From contig NC_031475.1 in NCBI RefSeq assembly GCF_000006565.2, positions 248,001 through 312,000 on the forward strand: DNA of 64,000 bases. The letters run 5' to 3'. The notes under the pieces were generated by a model. The model was not told the origin of the DNA. It saw only the letters and a list, made by a program, of their open reading frames with translations, and did not search any database. Positions 37,111 through 50,135 of the stretch are shown here, in pieces. The DNA is from Toxoplasma gondii ME49. Its lineage: Eukaryota; Apicomplexa; Conoidasida; Eucoccidiorida; Sarcocystidae. A program made the position numbers and the translations under genes. Numbering within the stretch: the first letter of the stretch is position 1; the number at the start of each line of letters is the position of its first letter.

Positions 37111-39388
37111 GTCTTTTCCTCTACCTCTTTGTGTGTCTCTGTAGCATGTTTTCTTTTTTTTCAATTTCGAGTTCCTGTTCATGTGTGTGTCGTCGACGCC
37201 GACTGGTGTGGTATATACACGTTCTGGTTGGGTCCCTCTCCCTGCGGGGTTCTCCTTCGTCAGGGAGGAGTTTTTGCGAGAGCGCATGCAGTTGAAGGAG
37301 ACGCCTGGCCCAGCTGAGGAGGCGGCAGAAGAGAAGCAAAGCTCTGGAGGCGCGAACGAACTGTACAGAGTGCCAGACCGTCTTCAAGTAGCAGACCGGA
37401 GTGGAGAGTACCGCGAGCAGCTGAACTGGCTGACGGGGCTCACGGAGGTGCATCTCCCCATGACGTAGGTGGAAGTCGAAGTCGACGTTCGTCGTCAAAT
37501 CGGTGAAGCAAAGTGAAGGCACAGGTGCAGGCTGCTTCACGACCAAGCGAAGCAAATCGTAACTTCGGACAGAAGAGAAGGAGAAACATCGCTGTGAAGG
37601 TTGCCGCACGGTCTCGGGGCGGGGATTCATGGCGTCGTCGACCCTTTGGGAACGCGCACTCGACGGTCGATCGACGTCTTCCATGTTAACGTAGGAGAGA
37701 GGAGAGCGCATGCAGGAGGTCGCGGGGGGATGTTTGGCTCTGTGTGGGTTGCCTATTCCCTGCCAGAGAGGTACAGTGCGTTTGCTATCGACAGTGTCTC
37801 GCGCATCGCTTTGAAGGTTTTCTGCGCGTGCATGCAGCGTCAAGTTGAAGAACATCGAGGCGACGGAGAAGGCGAAGCGCGCGTTGTTGAAGAAGGGAGA
37901 GCCAGACGCAGTGTAAGGTGTCATTTCTCTGTTGTGTTTGAGTGATGCCCGCTGCAACTCTCTGCAGTTCTCACGCTCTCTCTCTCTGTCTGTCTCTCCC
38001 TTTGACTGTTTCCAAAGAAAGTCCAAGCAGATCTTTCTCCACGTTCACACGCTGCAGGAACCGTCTCCAGAGACGCCTTTTTGCAAAGGACCCGTCGCCG
38101 ATGCCGCTCGTGCAGCTCTCCAGACACCCGAACATCCATCGATCGTCGACAGCGAGATCCATACACGACAAATATACATATATATATTAATATGTTTGTG
38201 TGACTAAGAGTTTAACGTTTGGTCGTTGACTGTTTCGCCAAGGAGAGGCAATACAACACGGAGTGAAACAGCCGTTTGCATGCAGTCGCAGAACCGTCTT
38301 CGTCTGAGAGAGGGTCGAACCTCTTACGGTATTGCTTGCTGTTGTTTGGAGCGTCACTGGCTTCCGAGTGTCGTCGTTCTCGTCTGTCGTTTGCGGACTT
38401 TGTCTGTTTGCAGGGACGACGACGAAGACCCAGATGCCATTCGACGCAGAGCGTTTGGACAGCGCTACACGTGGTATGATCCAGACAGGCGCCCCAGAGT
38501 AAGATTCGCAGTTTAAAGTCTCCTGAATGTATAAAGGTCATTCGCGAAAGGACATCGTGTCTTGCACATGAAAAAGAACCATGCAGTTGCTCGTCCTCCA
38601 CGGGGAATTCAGAGCCTTTCCCTACCTGTCCCTCTGTCTCCCTGACGGAAGCAAGTCCTTACCCTGCTGGTTTTCTTCCATGTAGAGTTGGAAGCGTTTC
38701 ACCCGAATCAAGACGACGAACGTTTCGTAGCTCTCGTTTCACTGGCAACTCGGATTCTGCGCCAGGTGGTGTACAGGAAAACGAAACAAGGTCCTGTGTC
38801 AGCTCACCTTCCAATTCGTCGCTTTCCGTTTTAACAGCAGACGTCCTAAATAAGCGCAGCACCGTTTGCTGTCGCGCCATGCACATGCGGATGTGCGTTG
38901 TGTGATTGCCTGCGTCTTCTCGGTCTCCGCCACGGACGCTTCGACATGGTAGCCTTCTGTGTGACAGATGAGCACAGGCCTATCCTTTTTCTGCTTCCTG
39001 TCGTCTGACCCAATGTTCTCATGTATTTAGGCATATCTGTCTCACACATACATGTATAGATACATACATATACTTATAGTTTTATATATGTAGGTGTACG
39101 CGTGGAGGTAGATCGTTGGTCTGTATTTTTGTAGAGTTTCGGGGGTCTCCGATTTGGTCGATGGCGTACATCTGCGTCTGTGTGAGTTCAGCTGTATACG
39201 TTCTACCTGGGCCTTCATCTGGATGTATAACGTCCGTTGCTTTCTTGTGTAAGCTGTATTGCGCGTTCGCATTTCGGGTGTGGTTTCTTCAGGCTCGGGC
39301 AGGAGACGACAAAGCGGTTCAAGATTTCTCTCAGAGGGCGAGACGAGCCCAGCAGAACAGGGGACGCGTCGGAATTGGTTACGGCTGA
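35983..39388 (+). CDS. C9orf78/Tls1 (Hep_59) family protein with RS-like N-terminus
   Basis: Exons 35983-36893, 37264-37464, 37838-37912, 38058-38144, 38414-38498 and 39293-39388 give 1,455 nt (484 aa) in one frame with a TGA stop. The start ATG lies in an AACGATGG context. Residues 1-150 are rich in Arg-Ser, Glu and Lys. Family signatures are MKLVLKSMRDLQRTRQAQRR with a conserved GLDIVG, then EEFLRERMQLKE, NELYRVPDRLQV, TEVHLPM and a LKNIEATEKAKRALLKK helix. These correspond to the human ELPENIRV and IKNIISTEDAKARLL segments. Human C9orf78 and fission yeast Tls1 associate with the Brr2/U5 part of the spliceosome (family knowledge). Exon 4 is the least certain: it uses the acceptor at 38057 and a GTCGAC donor. 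The upstream and downstream joins are well supported. Confidence 0.8.
36901..37109. repeat. TA microsatellites in intron 1 of the C9orf78-like gene
   Basis: A TATATATTTATA compound tract (36901-36987) and a pure TA run (37075-37109) fill much of intron 1. The first extends the exon 1 reading frame artificially after the donor at 36894. Confidence 0.95.
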
Positions 39389-41236
39389 CAGGGTGTGGTG
39401 TGCTCTCTGTCGATTCTCGTTTACGCAGTGCAATACAAGCAAACCGCTTTTCTTTCTCCTTTGTGGCTTAGTCCCGTTAGAGCGACTGCGGAAGTTTCCC
39501 TTTTTTTCGGCGCTTTGGCGTGAAGAACGGACGGGTGCATGCGCAGGAGGCAGCGAGGTCGGTGCCGTGCACCAGTCTGACTCGCAGGCAATCCACTCTC
39601 GAAGCAAGCCACCGCTTTCTGCATTAAAATGCCGGCATCCAGACTCTTAAAAATCACTGCTCGATCGTGTCTTCTAGGTTTTTCACACTGGATGGAGAGT
39701 GTCTCTCTACAAATGATCCGCGATCCAGAACTGTGTAGCTCAAACCGAGTAGACGGAGGCACTAGGAGACACTGAATACAACATCTCTTGTTTCATCTGA
39801 CGAACAACAAATCTCTTTGTGACTGCGTCAAACCACCCCACCACAGCCGAGATAGGGGTGGATATCTCATCGCCACAGAGGGCGATAAAGCTTGTGGAAT
39901 TTCACTCTCTTCTCCGGAGAACGGTGAAAATGTGGAAACACGCGGGTGTCGGCTTCTGGGCATTGCGAGCGAAGAGGCCTCTTCAACTTTTCCCGGAAGT
40001 TCACAGCAGACAAGAAAAGCTAATCAAAGGCTGAGGGCGACTGCCTCCCGCTCGACTTTCCTCGAGTTTAGCACGGGGGCCTCTTGGAGGAAATCCGAAG
40101 GCGCCGCGCCGCAGTTTGTAGCTGATAGTCGTTTCAAATATATCGTGATCGAGTACATTGAGAAACTCTCTTTTCCTGTCGACACACTCGAGTCCGGATG
40201 TCACGCAGAACTAGAGGAAAGACCGCACTGTTGGCTCTTCATTCGTTCTCAAGTGCGAGATGATGCCAGGAAAAATCTGGAAGAATTCTCTCGATAGAGC
40301 AACAGTCCGTGTGTACATGCAAAACACGAGTGTCTATCGTCCTTGTTAGAGGTCAAGTGTTTTTTCTAGTCTAGCACAAACGCTTGACTAAACACCGGTC
40401 CGAATTCTGTCTTCTGAGGTGACTCCCGAGGGTCGTTCCCCTCGCGAGTGTCTCCTACGAGTTGGACTACCGGTTTGGATTTGCCTGGAAAGTCTGAAAA
40501 CAAAAGAGGAAAAAGTCTTCTTCTCACTGACCCTGCTTGGCTGCGGCAGAACCACTCTGGACAGAGTGAGACGAACAGAGGGGAACCCGGCCTTCGCGTT
40601 TATCTACTTCAGTTTGTGCAGGACTTTCACCATGTGCACGCACTTCTTTCAGAAACACCAGGTTTGCATTTCTCGCTCAGCGTCGAGCGCTGAAAAACGA
40701 GGAAAGTATTATCCGCGTGAACTCCGTAGAAATCACGAAGATACGGGAATTCCAGCATCAAGACGAAAGTCTCCCTCTCTGCACGGGGGGCTCAGCGTGT
40801 GAATGCCCGCACCTGTCTATCCCAGGAGGTCAAGGAAATTGAGGTTGGCGTTGCTGCCTGCCCAGAGTGAAAAGGTTCCCTTTTGGAAGGACCTTTAAGC
40901 CTTGTTTTTCTCGTCGTCAAGACTCCTGCAAGATTCAGACGCAAAACACGCAGCGCGAACGTTGGTGGAATTCTACAAGACAACGGTTCAAGAAAATGCT
41001 CGTGAATGCTCGACGTTATTAAGTCTACACTTGGGAAGCAGTTCCCCCTTTTCTCTCCCACGACACCGAAGGCAAATCCAAGAACCCCTGCCTCCAACTT
41101 GACTCTTTTTCCCTCTCGCAGATATTCGCCTTTCTACAGGCTTGCCGTCTGCTCATCTACAGTGGAAGTTGTGGCACAGAGCAGTTTCTCGGATAGATGT
41201 GCGTGAGCGCGGAATCACAGTCAGTGCCCCAAAGTT
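39389..41236. other. Convergent intergenic region
   Basis: This lies between the 3' ends of the C9orf78-like gene (plus) and the C2 gene (minus) and should carry both 3' UTRs. A 169-codon plus-strand frame ending at 40297 starts with TTG and has no matching splice structure. I see no gene here. Confidence 0.5.
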
Positions 41237-43538
41237 TCACGGCAAGGTGAACCCGTCGAGAATTGCTGTTCCTCTTGTTACTGACGCTTGGAAGGCCTCC
41301 AGAACGCTGAACGACACACACAAACACGGCAAGAGGAGACGGAGTGAACAGGTTTCATGCTTTCTCGCGTAGAGGCAGCACAAGCTCACAACGTCACCCA
41401 TTCAAAAGTATGATTCTGGTGTTTCGATCTGCTTGTCTGATCGACTCGTGGCGCGGCTCCCCGGCTTACCTGTCTTGGACGTCGGGTGGTACATCGGGGC
41501 CGTGGTTTTTTTGGCAGCACTCGACAGAAAGCTCGAGTTTTCCTGAAACAAGCACAGAGTTCGAAGGAGCGAAAAGCCACAGTCACGTTCCAGCGCAAGA
41601 ACGCGCCAAACGTCCTCGTGACCAAAAGAGTAGGGAGGAGTCGCGATTTTTTCTGGCCCTTTGCCTAACCCTGAAATGGTGGAACCTGAACCCAATCCAC
41701 GCGTGAACATGGATTGAGAGAAGTCAAGAAGGCAAAAACCGTACACGAATTGATTATGCCCATATGTGCGTCTGATTCCACTTTGTCCGCTTTGCCCTCA
41801 CCTGGTTTGATGCTTTCGTCACCGCCTTGAACAGGTTTCAGCTCCAGGACTGTCGACTGGTACGTCTGCAAGAATTCCACACAGAATCACGGCTGCGAGA
41901 CTTTTTACCGCGGCGAAGACGAGGGCACAGGCTTCAGCGGTGAGCGACACCCGCCCGTCTCTTTCCGCCACTTGTTCTTTGATGGCGTCTGGGTTTTCTC
42001 ACATCACGAGTTGTGGATGGTATTCCCCAGACGCTTCTTAGATTGCAAGTGTACGGAACGCAGAAAAGAACAAACCTCCACGCAAAACTCTTGGTACTCT
42101 GTCCTCATTCCCTGTGATAGTATACGAACTCGAACCTCTAGGCGCTGCTCAGTCCAGCGATATGAACAGTAAATTTGAGTGAAGCATCTCCACAAACGCT
42201 CATTGACATGCCTCCCCTGTGGCCTTTTTTTCCACGGCTAACGCACTCCTCGCAAAACGGAGAGTATTCCAGTGTGTCGCACAGATTCAGCGAAAGGGCC
42301 TAGAAAAAATGGAATCTGCTACGCACTCACAAGAACCCAAGACTTTCCCTGTTCAACCTCAACCAAGTCCCCGACAACCGCGTGTGGCGTCAGCAGAAAG
42401 GGGCAACATTGGTGAACCTCAGTAGGGATCCGGAAACTGGAGATAAGGCAACAAGCACAAACGCCATCCCCACGTTATCAAATTCAGCATTTGAAACGAG
42501 TCGCCGCACGGTCGCATCAGCGTCACAGGGGGTCGTTGGTCATGCCCAGACTCCCTCGGCTTTGCCGTGTTTGCGGAACCACCTACTTTGCACTTGTCCA
42601 TGAAGAACGAGTCTGAGTAGCCGATCCCGACGAGAGCAATATCTCTCGATCTCTTTCCCTCAGACTCCACATAGGTAGTGCTGATAGAGCAAACGTAAAA
42701 GCGCAGACGTTTACTCGGATCCGCCACGGGGAGCACCAACTGGGTGTTCTTGAAATCGACATTCCACACGTTCCCAACAAATCGGCCGGGGAAAACGCGC
42801 GTTCGCGCGCGTTTGTGTTTCATGACCTGAACGCCGTACAACGGAAAGCACCGAGGGAAACAGGCGAATCACGGAAGGGAACAGCTATTGTTACCCGTTG
42901 GAACTTGAGAAGAAGCGACTCTAGTTGACTCTGCCTGGAAACCCCCACTGGTGTCTGCCCATCGCGTGAAAGCGACGTGTAATGGGTGGAGTTATCGATC
43001 AGAGGCTCAGGTCATGTTGAGGCAATCTATGATCATTTCCACGGGGATATCTTTGGCCTTTCGACTCCGTCCGAACCCCGTTGGCCGTACCCCTGAGAAC
43101 ATTTTGCTGAAATTCTTTCTCCTGCAGCTGTACCTCGTTTAAGTCATCGTTCTCGAACACAGCAGCGACAAAAAAGTCTCTGCGGTCGGGGGCCGTGAGC
43201 TCGGGCATGGAAACAAACCTAATTGGCAAGAAACAGAAAACACGCATCACCCACCTATGTCCCTTGGCGAGCTCAGAAAAGGGAATGCAAGGGTTTTCGG
43301 CAATCGAGGTCGGACTTTGCGTGCGAACATCCACTCGAGCTTTTCTGAAACCGCTTTCCCGATGGAATATATTTGAGACTCACGTCAAGCTGTTGAATTT
43401 CACAATCACTTTGCTTGGGGGCGTGTCAGAATCGGTGGAGTTGCCTTTCGACGCGGTGGTTCCGGAGGTCTCCTTCTTGGCACCTCCTCTCGCTGCAGAT
43501 ATGCACACGTTCAACCACACCTCAGACGCGGAACACAT
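41237..43538 (-). CDS. Small C2-domain protein
   Basis: Six exons join with consistent phase: 43384-43538, 43134-43218, 42587-42826, 41802-41865, 41470-41542 and 41237-41306 (687 nt, 228 aa from the ATG at 43538, TGA stop). The product lays out the eight strands of a C2 sandwich: KVIVKFNSLT, DRRDFFVAAVFEND, the Arg-rich RARTRVFPGRFVG strand, VWNVDFKNTQLVLPV, KRLRFYVCSI, RSRDIALVGIGYSD, YQSTVLELKPV and GKLELSVECC. C2 domains bind membranes, often with calcium. The Asp residues usually found in the calcium loops are only partly present, so calcium dependence is doubtful. The start is tentative: the first residues (SEVWLNVCIS) resemble the last strand of a preceding C2 domain, and open fragments lie just upstream. 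It could be the 3' part of a longer multi-C2 gene. Confidence 0.62.
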
Positions 43539-45582
43539 CGATAATAAATCGAAAGATGGCGTTTCCAAACGGCTTCCTCAGTCCCGTCGCAAAAGACTCT
43601 AGCGTCAGCTCCTTCGAGATCTGGAGCCGTTCCGTGCGGCCTTCGGGGTCAAGGAATCAGCACATCGACATCAAAGGGACCTTGCAGTGCTCAGCTGTCC
43701 AGGATTGTTGTCTCGCGGAGAAACAAAGGTGCGATTCAACAGCGGATGCTTGACAACTATCAAACGCAAAGCACACCGTACAGCTGGCTAGCACACAACC
43801 ATAAGCCTCGACGCTAAACGGACGGAGAGTGTGCGTTGAAGAGTCATCCCAAGAGTTAGTATGAGGGCAGACTTGTTAGTCCTTTTGCCGCTTAAGAAAA
43901 AAAGTAAAATCCTTGTTCCAATTAGTACCACGGGTCAGAAGTGAAATTCAACTCAATAAGCTGTGTCGCAGTCCACACAACCCGTCAATCAAGTGCCTAG
44001 AGTTGGCTGCAGCTTCCTCGACTCACCTGCGTTTAGGCCTTGGAACTGGCCTCCGTAGGACGGATTGTACGACATTTTGTTTCGTTTTACGGGAAAGGCA
44101 ACGGAAGAGGTAAGTTTGCCGGCTTGTTTCTCCACTTCGTTCTTGTGCTCAGCGTGATGCTAGGCCGAGTGAACTCAACTCAACCGGACCGACGCACGCG
44201 CACAAATCCCTTTTCGAAACAGGAGACTTTGCAGTCGACGAAACGAGGGGCGTTGTCGTGTTGAACGCACCAAAGTCACTCAGGGAGAAAAGATGTGATG
44301 GAAGAAGTCGTGTACAGCGACAGTCTACGAAAAACTGCGTTCCAGCGCCTTGCGTAGTCGCCGTTTTGAGAAGTGCCTACACGCACAGCTGTCACCGCCA
44401 GCTCATCGATTTCGCGGCCTCGGTTAGTTGTGGTTCTGATGGTAAGTAACCTGGGTTTTCCTTCGATCACAAAAGATGCCCAAGGGAGTCTACTGAAACA
44501 TCCGTTTTAGCGAGCAAATCGGCAACAGAACACTAACATATTCTTCTGGATAATCCTATGCGGCAAACCCCCCGTTTTGCCAGTTTTCACGGGAATTCGC
44601 GCTTTTGCGGCACCAGCTCCTGGCGGCTGCGACACACGCATCGACGCTGCTCATTTCTTGAGCGACGGGAGTTGGCAAATTGACAGGGAAGACCGCACTT
44701 TATTCGATTCTGGCGACGATCTCAAAATGCTATGGAGAACACGAGGGCTTTTTCTTTCCTCCGATGCAGAACCGGGAGACCGGGCATTGCAGAGACAACC
44801 CGCCGGTTCCCAGAAGACTTTGAAACATCCAGGCTTTCTCGGCCCTGTATTTTTTTCAGTTTCAGTTCCCGCACATGCGGCTGAGGCACCATGCAGTCAC
44901 GGAGGAGCTGAAGTGTTTTGTAAACACAGGACATCGCGCATTCTTTCCATCTGCTCACGAGCAAGAGCTGGTGTTGTCGACTTCTTGATTGTACAGAGGA
45001 AACAAGATTGGGTGTAGTTTGATGCCACTATACGCCGTTCACTTTATTCGAAACGCCCTGAAAGGCGAGTCGTCGCACGGCTGCTATAGTTTATCAGACG
45101 CCTGTCCCCCTCTATATTGTAGAGAGATAGAGAGCTTCGTTTTGATTCTCACTTCCTTGTTTCCACATATTGGAGACGGAGGTTTTTTCAGCAGTGAAAC
45201 GGAGAAGAGGTACTCTGAGCGCCAGCAATCGCGTTCCAGTGTCTATTGGCAAGGTTTCACCTTTAAAATGTGTTTCTGTACCGATTTGAGGACGACATTC
45301 GCCCACCTCTAAGGTTTTCCTGCTGTTTTTTCACAAGAAACGAAGCAGTCACTGCTCGAGGAGGACCTTTTCCGAAGGAAGGAGTGATAACGAAATCCAC
45401 ACTCACACGTGGTTACGTTTGGACGAAAACTTCCTACAGACCATGGCAGCGAATATAATCACTGTGATTATCATACACTGAAAGTGGATATTGTCTCGCA
45501 ACAGTTGAATGCCCATACCTGCATTGCCCATAACTACACCTGTGGTACCTCCTAGAGTAAAAAGAAGAATAAAGCAAGGGGT
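43539..45582. other. Unresolved region upstream of the C2 gene
   Basis: Minus-strand fragments at 43522-43680 look like the end of another C2 domain but lie in conflicting frames. Other minus frames (near 44280-44440 and 44722-44964) and a plus frame at 44577-45017 are open, but I could not link them by splice sites and phase. The 3' UTR of the block ending at 45583 should also lie here. Confidence 0.4.
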
Positions 45583-46682
45583 TCATATCCCCCCGTGTAT
45601 TCTGTAAGATGATAAGAGCCTCGCGCAACGAACTGACAAGAGATTCCTACGTTTCTTTTCTGCCTCCACTGTCAATTGATCGTGCTTTCCTTCACGTCTG
45701 ACCGTCGCCAGTAAAAGCAGATTCAACGCAAAAATATCACTTGCCGTCCGTAAATAACCGCTGCTACGAGAGAACCGTGGCATCCCGATTTCGCCAGAAA
45801 AGATATTAAGTACCGCAACTGGAAGGTCTTGAAAAAATAACAGTAACCGCTGTATCCGACGAAACTCTTCCGTGCTGAGAAGATCCAGTGGCTGTGGAAA
45901 CGCACTACCGTAGCGTGGACTGCCACAAATGCTGACACTGGAAAATGCCAGTGACTGCTCTGAGATGTGTCAGTGACTTCAGCAGGGTGTGCCGCTGAGC
46001 AAGATCCCATCCAAGAGTAGCAACCTGCCGTGTGCTGAGGAAACGCGAAACAGTTACTTTCCTCGCGAAAAAGTGGGTTGGCATGGGCTTCTGCGTTTGC
46101 TGCGCCGCGCAGCCTTTCATCAAATGGCGGTGCATCACCAGTTCTACAGAATCACTCCCAGGCGCTACACGGCTCAGGCAAAGACACCCATCCAGCCCGC
46201 ACTGCCTTCCCATCGCCACACACACTCCACCGATACAAAAGACTGGAAACCGTGCAAGATATTCCACCAATGAGAAAACCAAAACAAACGTCATCGAGTA
46301 GGATCTGACCATGCCCATTCTTCGGGTCCAGTCGGCCAACGTGCTTTGTTTGACGGCGCCCATGGAGGCTTCCAGTAGGGTCCTAGCCAATGCCATTTTC
46401 CGCTCTTTCCACGCATCTGAGAAGGGAACACACAACAAGTCGACGCAAATGTATCGCACCCAAGTATCCACATTTTCAGACAATTCGCTGTCAAACAAGA
46501 GGAAACATAGAGACGGCACGCACATGTATCGCCATTTAGCCGAACGATTGTGCACAATGCCGTCTGGTACAGAGGAACACCAGAACGGCGCTTCGCATAA
46601 GTCCACAGGTATTGGCCGGAGACTCTGGGACGTTACGGAACACAGGAAATGCTACACAAGACCATAATTGGCAATGTTCTCA

Positions 46683-46714
<32 letters not shown>

Positions 46715-46948
46715 CCGTGCAAGCATTCCGCTTGACACTGTCAGACACACAACGGGTGGAATGCTGAGATCATTTCTAGCAGGCATTTCTTCGACAAGGC
46801 CAACAGTTACCGTGCTTCGTTTGTCTCGATTTCGTTCCCAGACAACCGCATCGTGTTCGCTCGGTGCACTAATCACCACTCGTATGAACTGCGGAAGACA
46901 CCGACTTCTTCGACGCGGGCTCGTGTCAATATGGAGTTTATCTGGAAG
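45583..46948 (-). CDS. Unassigned coding block with hydrophobic segments
   Basis: Three segments join in phase: 46747-46948, 46188-46416 and 45583-45937, ending in TGA. The donors GTCTGA and GTGTCT are weak. The product begins with a mixed segment (QFIRVVISAPSEHDAVVW), continues into WKERKMALARTLLEASM, then a hydrophobic stretch (FVLVFSLVEYLARFPVF) and two more hydrophobic helices (RLLLFFQDLPVAVLNIF and IFALNLLLLATV). The 45905-46606 frame stays open for 233 codons. The block lies immediately 3' of the thioredoxin-TPR gene. If that gene uses the GTAAAT donor at 47033, the block becomes its C-terminal extension (total 1,098 aa) and phase is kept. If not, it is a separate small membrane protein possibly starting at an ATG near 46960. 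It matches no family I know. Confidence 0.3.
46682..46715. repeat. (TA)n microsatellite
   Basis: A short TA run lies between two segments of the unassigned coding block and is probably intronic. Confidence 0.9.
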
Positions 46949-46973
46949 CTGGAAGACCATTAGTCGGCAGCAT

Positions 46974-49900
46974 TTACACCATCTGAGCAGTGCGTAAAAC
47001 ATTGGATGAAACGGCACTGCATGCCCAATTTACCATGATCGGTTTTCCACCAGCTCGCGCGCGTGTGTGTGGGAAAACAACGGGGACAAATCCGTCGGTA
47101 CCAAGCTGCAGCAAAAAGGAGAAAAGTTGAGACACTGACGCATGCAAAGCTCCTTCACTGACACTCGCAAATTGAATGCCAAGGTACGCACGCATGCATG
47201 CCTGCAGAAACAGACTCGAAGACCTCGTTCACCATCCCGTATCGGCAGTCGCGTCTCCAGGACAAGTTGCCAGCTGGTTTTGTGCGTATGCGTATACACA
47301 TGTGTGTCTTCATGTTCAGATATGTAAATAGATATGTGTATATATGTATTTACGTTTTCCAAACGATCATCGGCAAACTTACCAGGACTTCCAACTCTGC
47401 GCGACTGCGCTGTACCGCCGGGTGTTTCGCTCCTGAAGACGCACATGCACATTTGCACATCGATCTTGATCACGTCACTTTTTCGTGGAACCCGGTTGAA
47501 GAGAGGAGACGCACAACGATACACCAGAGTTTTGCTGCCCTAGTAGTACAATTTTCTTCAATCAAGAATCGGCGCCCAACGCAGTAAAGATTGGAGCACT
47601 TTCAGGAATGGCAGTCACCACCGTCCTAGAGTAGGCGACCTCTGACACACCCAGGTGACCTGGCCTCTGAACTCTAAACCTTTTTTTTCTTGCCGGACTC
47701 GAGTCGCGTTCCTGCATCTCCCGTGGACACACGTCGTCATTCCGTAGACCAACGCGCTGTCAGAGAAAGCTCCGTTGGATTTTATCCACACGAAATGAAC
47801 CTTTTCGCGCCCATTCTGTCTCGGCTGTCTCTCTTGAACTTTGTGTATTCCTGCCTCGAGTGTCCTCACTTTCTCTCCGCCTCCCAAAAAATAAAGGGAA
47901 ACAAAAGACCAGACGGAGCCGCCGTAACGTTTCGTTTTCTCTCTCTGAAACCTGCCCTCCGGTCGCAGCGTCTTTCTCGCAGAAGCTGCACAGCTCTTTG
48001 TCAAGAATTCCAAGGTAACAGCGAGCCGACCCCGTTGCCCTCTGTAGTCTTCACCAGCCGACGCCCAACACACACGGGATGCACTTCTCTCAGTGCCGCG
48101 GTAGAAGCTGTACACAAAGGACTCCCCGGCGCAAACTGAAGAGGGGAGGATCGAGTTCAACTCTTAGGTCGCTAGAGAGCGCAGCTCACCTAAAGCCATG
48201 TACATCGCCATGAGAAGAGTTCTCGCAGGCCACCCAGCTCGGGCGCAGGCCATCTGATCGAAGAGGTCCTCTGTTCCGTTTCCCCCGACTTTGTCATGGG
48301 ATGAGTCGACCGCGAGGAGCGCCGCCTCCTCGTCTCGCCATTTGCCCAGAACATGCTCCGGCGCAGCAGCTCTGCGGGTCTCCACTGGCCCTTGACACTC
48401 GAGGCGGTAGGCGAAAACAGCGAACTTCAGAGCCTCCTCGTAGGCGCCCCCGTGGAAGAGCCGAGCAGCCTTCAGGCGTCGAAGACGACTAGCTGTTCTC
48501 AGGGGACAGTCGAGTACGGCAGTCGAACCCAGGAAAAAGAACGAAGGTCGGAGGCTCGAAAAATCTGTTTAGGAAGGAAGGCAGGGAAACGGAGACAAGG
48601 ATCTGTTTGAAAGAGACTTGGAGTAAGAAACAGTCCACGCAGATACACTGTGGTGCAGGCAGGAGCAAGGTGGAACGCGGATGTCTACAGGGTGTCTCAA
48701 GGTGACAGAAGGCCGGGAGACAGAGGGCTAAAGAGTCCACATCGGAGAACAGGGACGCTGACGATCTTTCTCGTGGTGACAGACACAATTCTGGAAGGAG
48801 CTGAAAGACAACAACATCGAAGCACTTGCATTCGACCCGGAAGCCGTTCCTCACCTTTCTCATTTTTCATTGTCAAATGGGCGTAGTGCACGGCCTCGTC
48901 AAGGGGTCTGACAGGTTCGTCGGCGTTTAGAGCAGTTTTCAGAGATTCCGACAGAGAGGCGCGTATCGAAGGCCATTCCTCGTCGTCTTCTCCACTCGCG
49001 CGGTCGATACAGAGATCCAGTTCCTACAGAACAGTCCGCATCGGTCACTCGCTGAAACCGTGCAAAGCGCACACAGGCCGAGCGTCCTTGCACCGGCTTT
49101 GTTGCGAGAAGCATGCTCTCTTTTCTCACCCAAGCTGCAGCTGAGTACTTTCGGGGGTGGTGGCCAGCAGGCGTCAACCTCGTGGAGATCGGTTTGTCAT
49201 AGCTGGAGTCATGTGAGAAGCCGTGAAAGCGCTGCCACGAATAAAAGCCTTTTCCCCAAATTCGCGAAGTTAAAAGGTTTCGGGCTTAGGTCGGTACACT
49301 CCCCGAAACCGCAGCCACGCTGGGACGCGCCTGGATCAGGTGTCTAGACAGTCCACGGGCACTGAAGTGAAGTTGAGAAAAACGTTTTTCGCCACTGGAA
49401 GGAAGGCTGTACTTTTGTTTTGCTTCTACGCAAAGACGCACGGCACAGAGAAAGAGAGAAAGAGTGCGTTGTTTCCTGTCTGCATTCGCACACACATCTT
49501 GGCATTTTGGCACATCGCTCACCTGGAGATTCACTTGCTCGTGGTTAAACAGAGCCACGGTGGCTTTCGCGAGAAGCCGAGCACAGACGGGAGACGTTTC
49601 AAGTTCATTCCAGTAGCCTTCTATCTGATAGAGCGAGGCCCATTGCTCTGCGTATCCTGTTTTCTTTCTGCTCGGCCGAGAGTCAGAAGACACGCTTCGT
49701 CCCGCCTCCTGTCTAGACACTTCAGACAACTTGGGAGGCTGCAGACTCTCAGGGAGACTCAAGGCGCTGCCCAGGATCTCGCTCAAGAGGGTCTGATAGA
49801 CACAGCAGAAACAGCAAACGCGTCAATGTCCAGAACACGACGAATGTTGAATATGTCGAATGTCATGCGAGAGAATCGCCGAATTCCAAAAACACAACTG

Positions 49901-50103
49901 ATGAAGAACGAGTGAGAAGTTGGAACAGCACACGCAGTCGCGGAGTCCCTACACTATGGTCCATATGGAGAGGCAGCGATACGTCAGAATGCTGAAACCG
50001 AACCTTGTAGCAGACACCTTGCTGGTCCAGTCACACCGGGATGTAGACTTAGGCAACTACATGCAACCACACAAATCGTACATAAACAAACTGACAAATA
50101 TAC

Positions 50104-50135
<32 letters not shown>

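Noticed and set aside
39788..40297. Possible phosphohistidine phosphatase fragment (FKYIVIE)
   Set aside because: Only one short strand resembles PHPT1. The GGGR and YGYS motifs are absent, and the region fits two converging 3' UTRs.
43522..43740. Rhoptry-kinase (ROP) N-lobe remnant
   Set aside because: First suggested by KVPLMS and RFI-like strings, but no glycine loop, VAIK or HRD motif follows. A C2-domain interpretation explains the strands better.
44577..45017. 146-codon plus-strand open frame
   Set aside because: It starts with TTG, no splice partner was found, and the opposite strand is equally open. There is too little to call a gene.
48001..48041. Alternative last exon of the thioredoxin-TPR gene ending in an early stop
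   Set aside because: It keeps phase, but splicing on to 47432 instead restores the YbbN-type ending LG-x-KHPAVQRSRAELEVLL, which is far more convincing.
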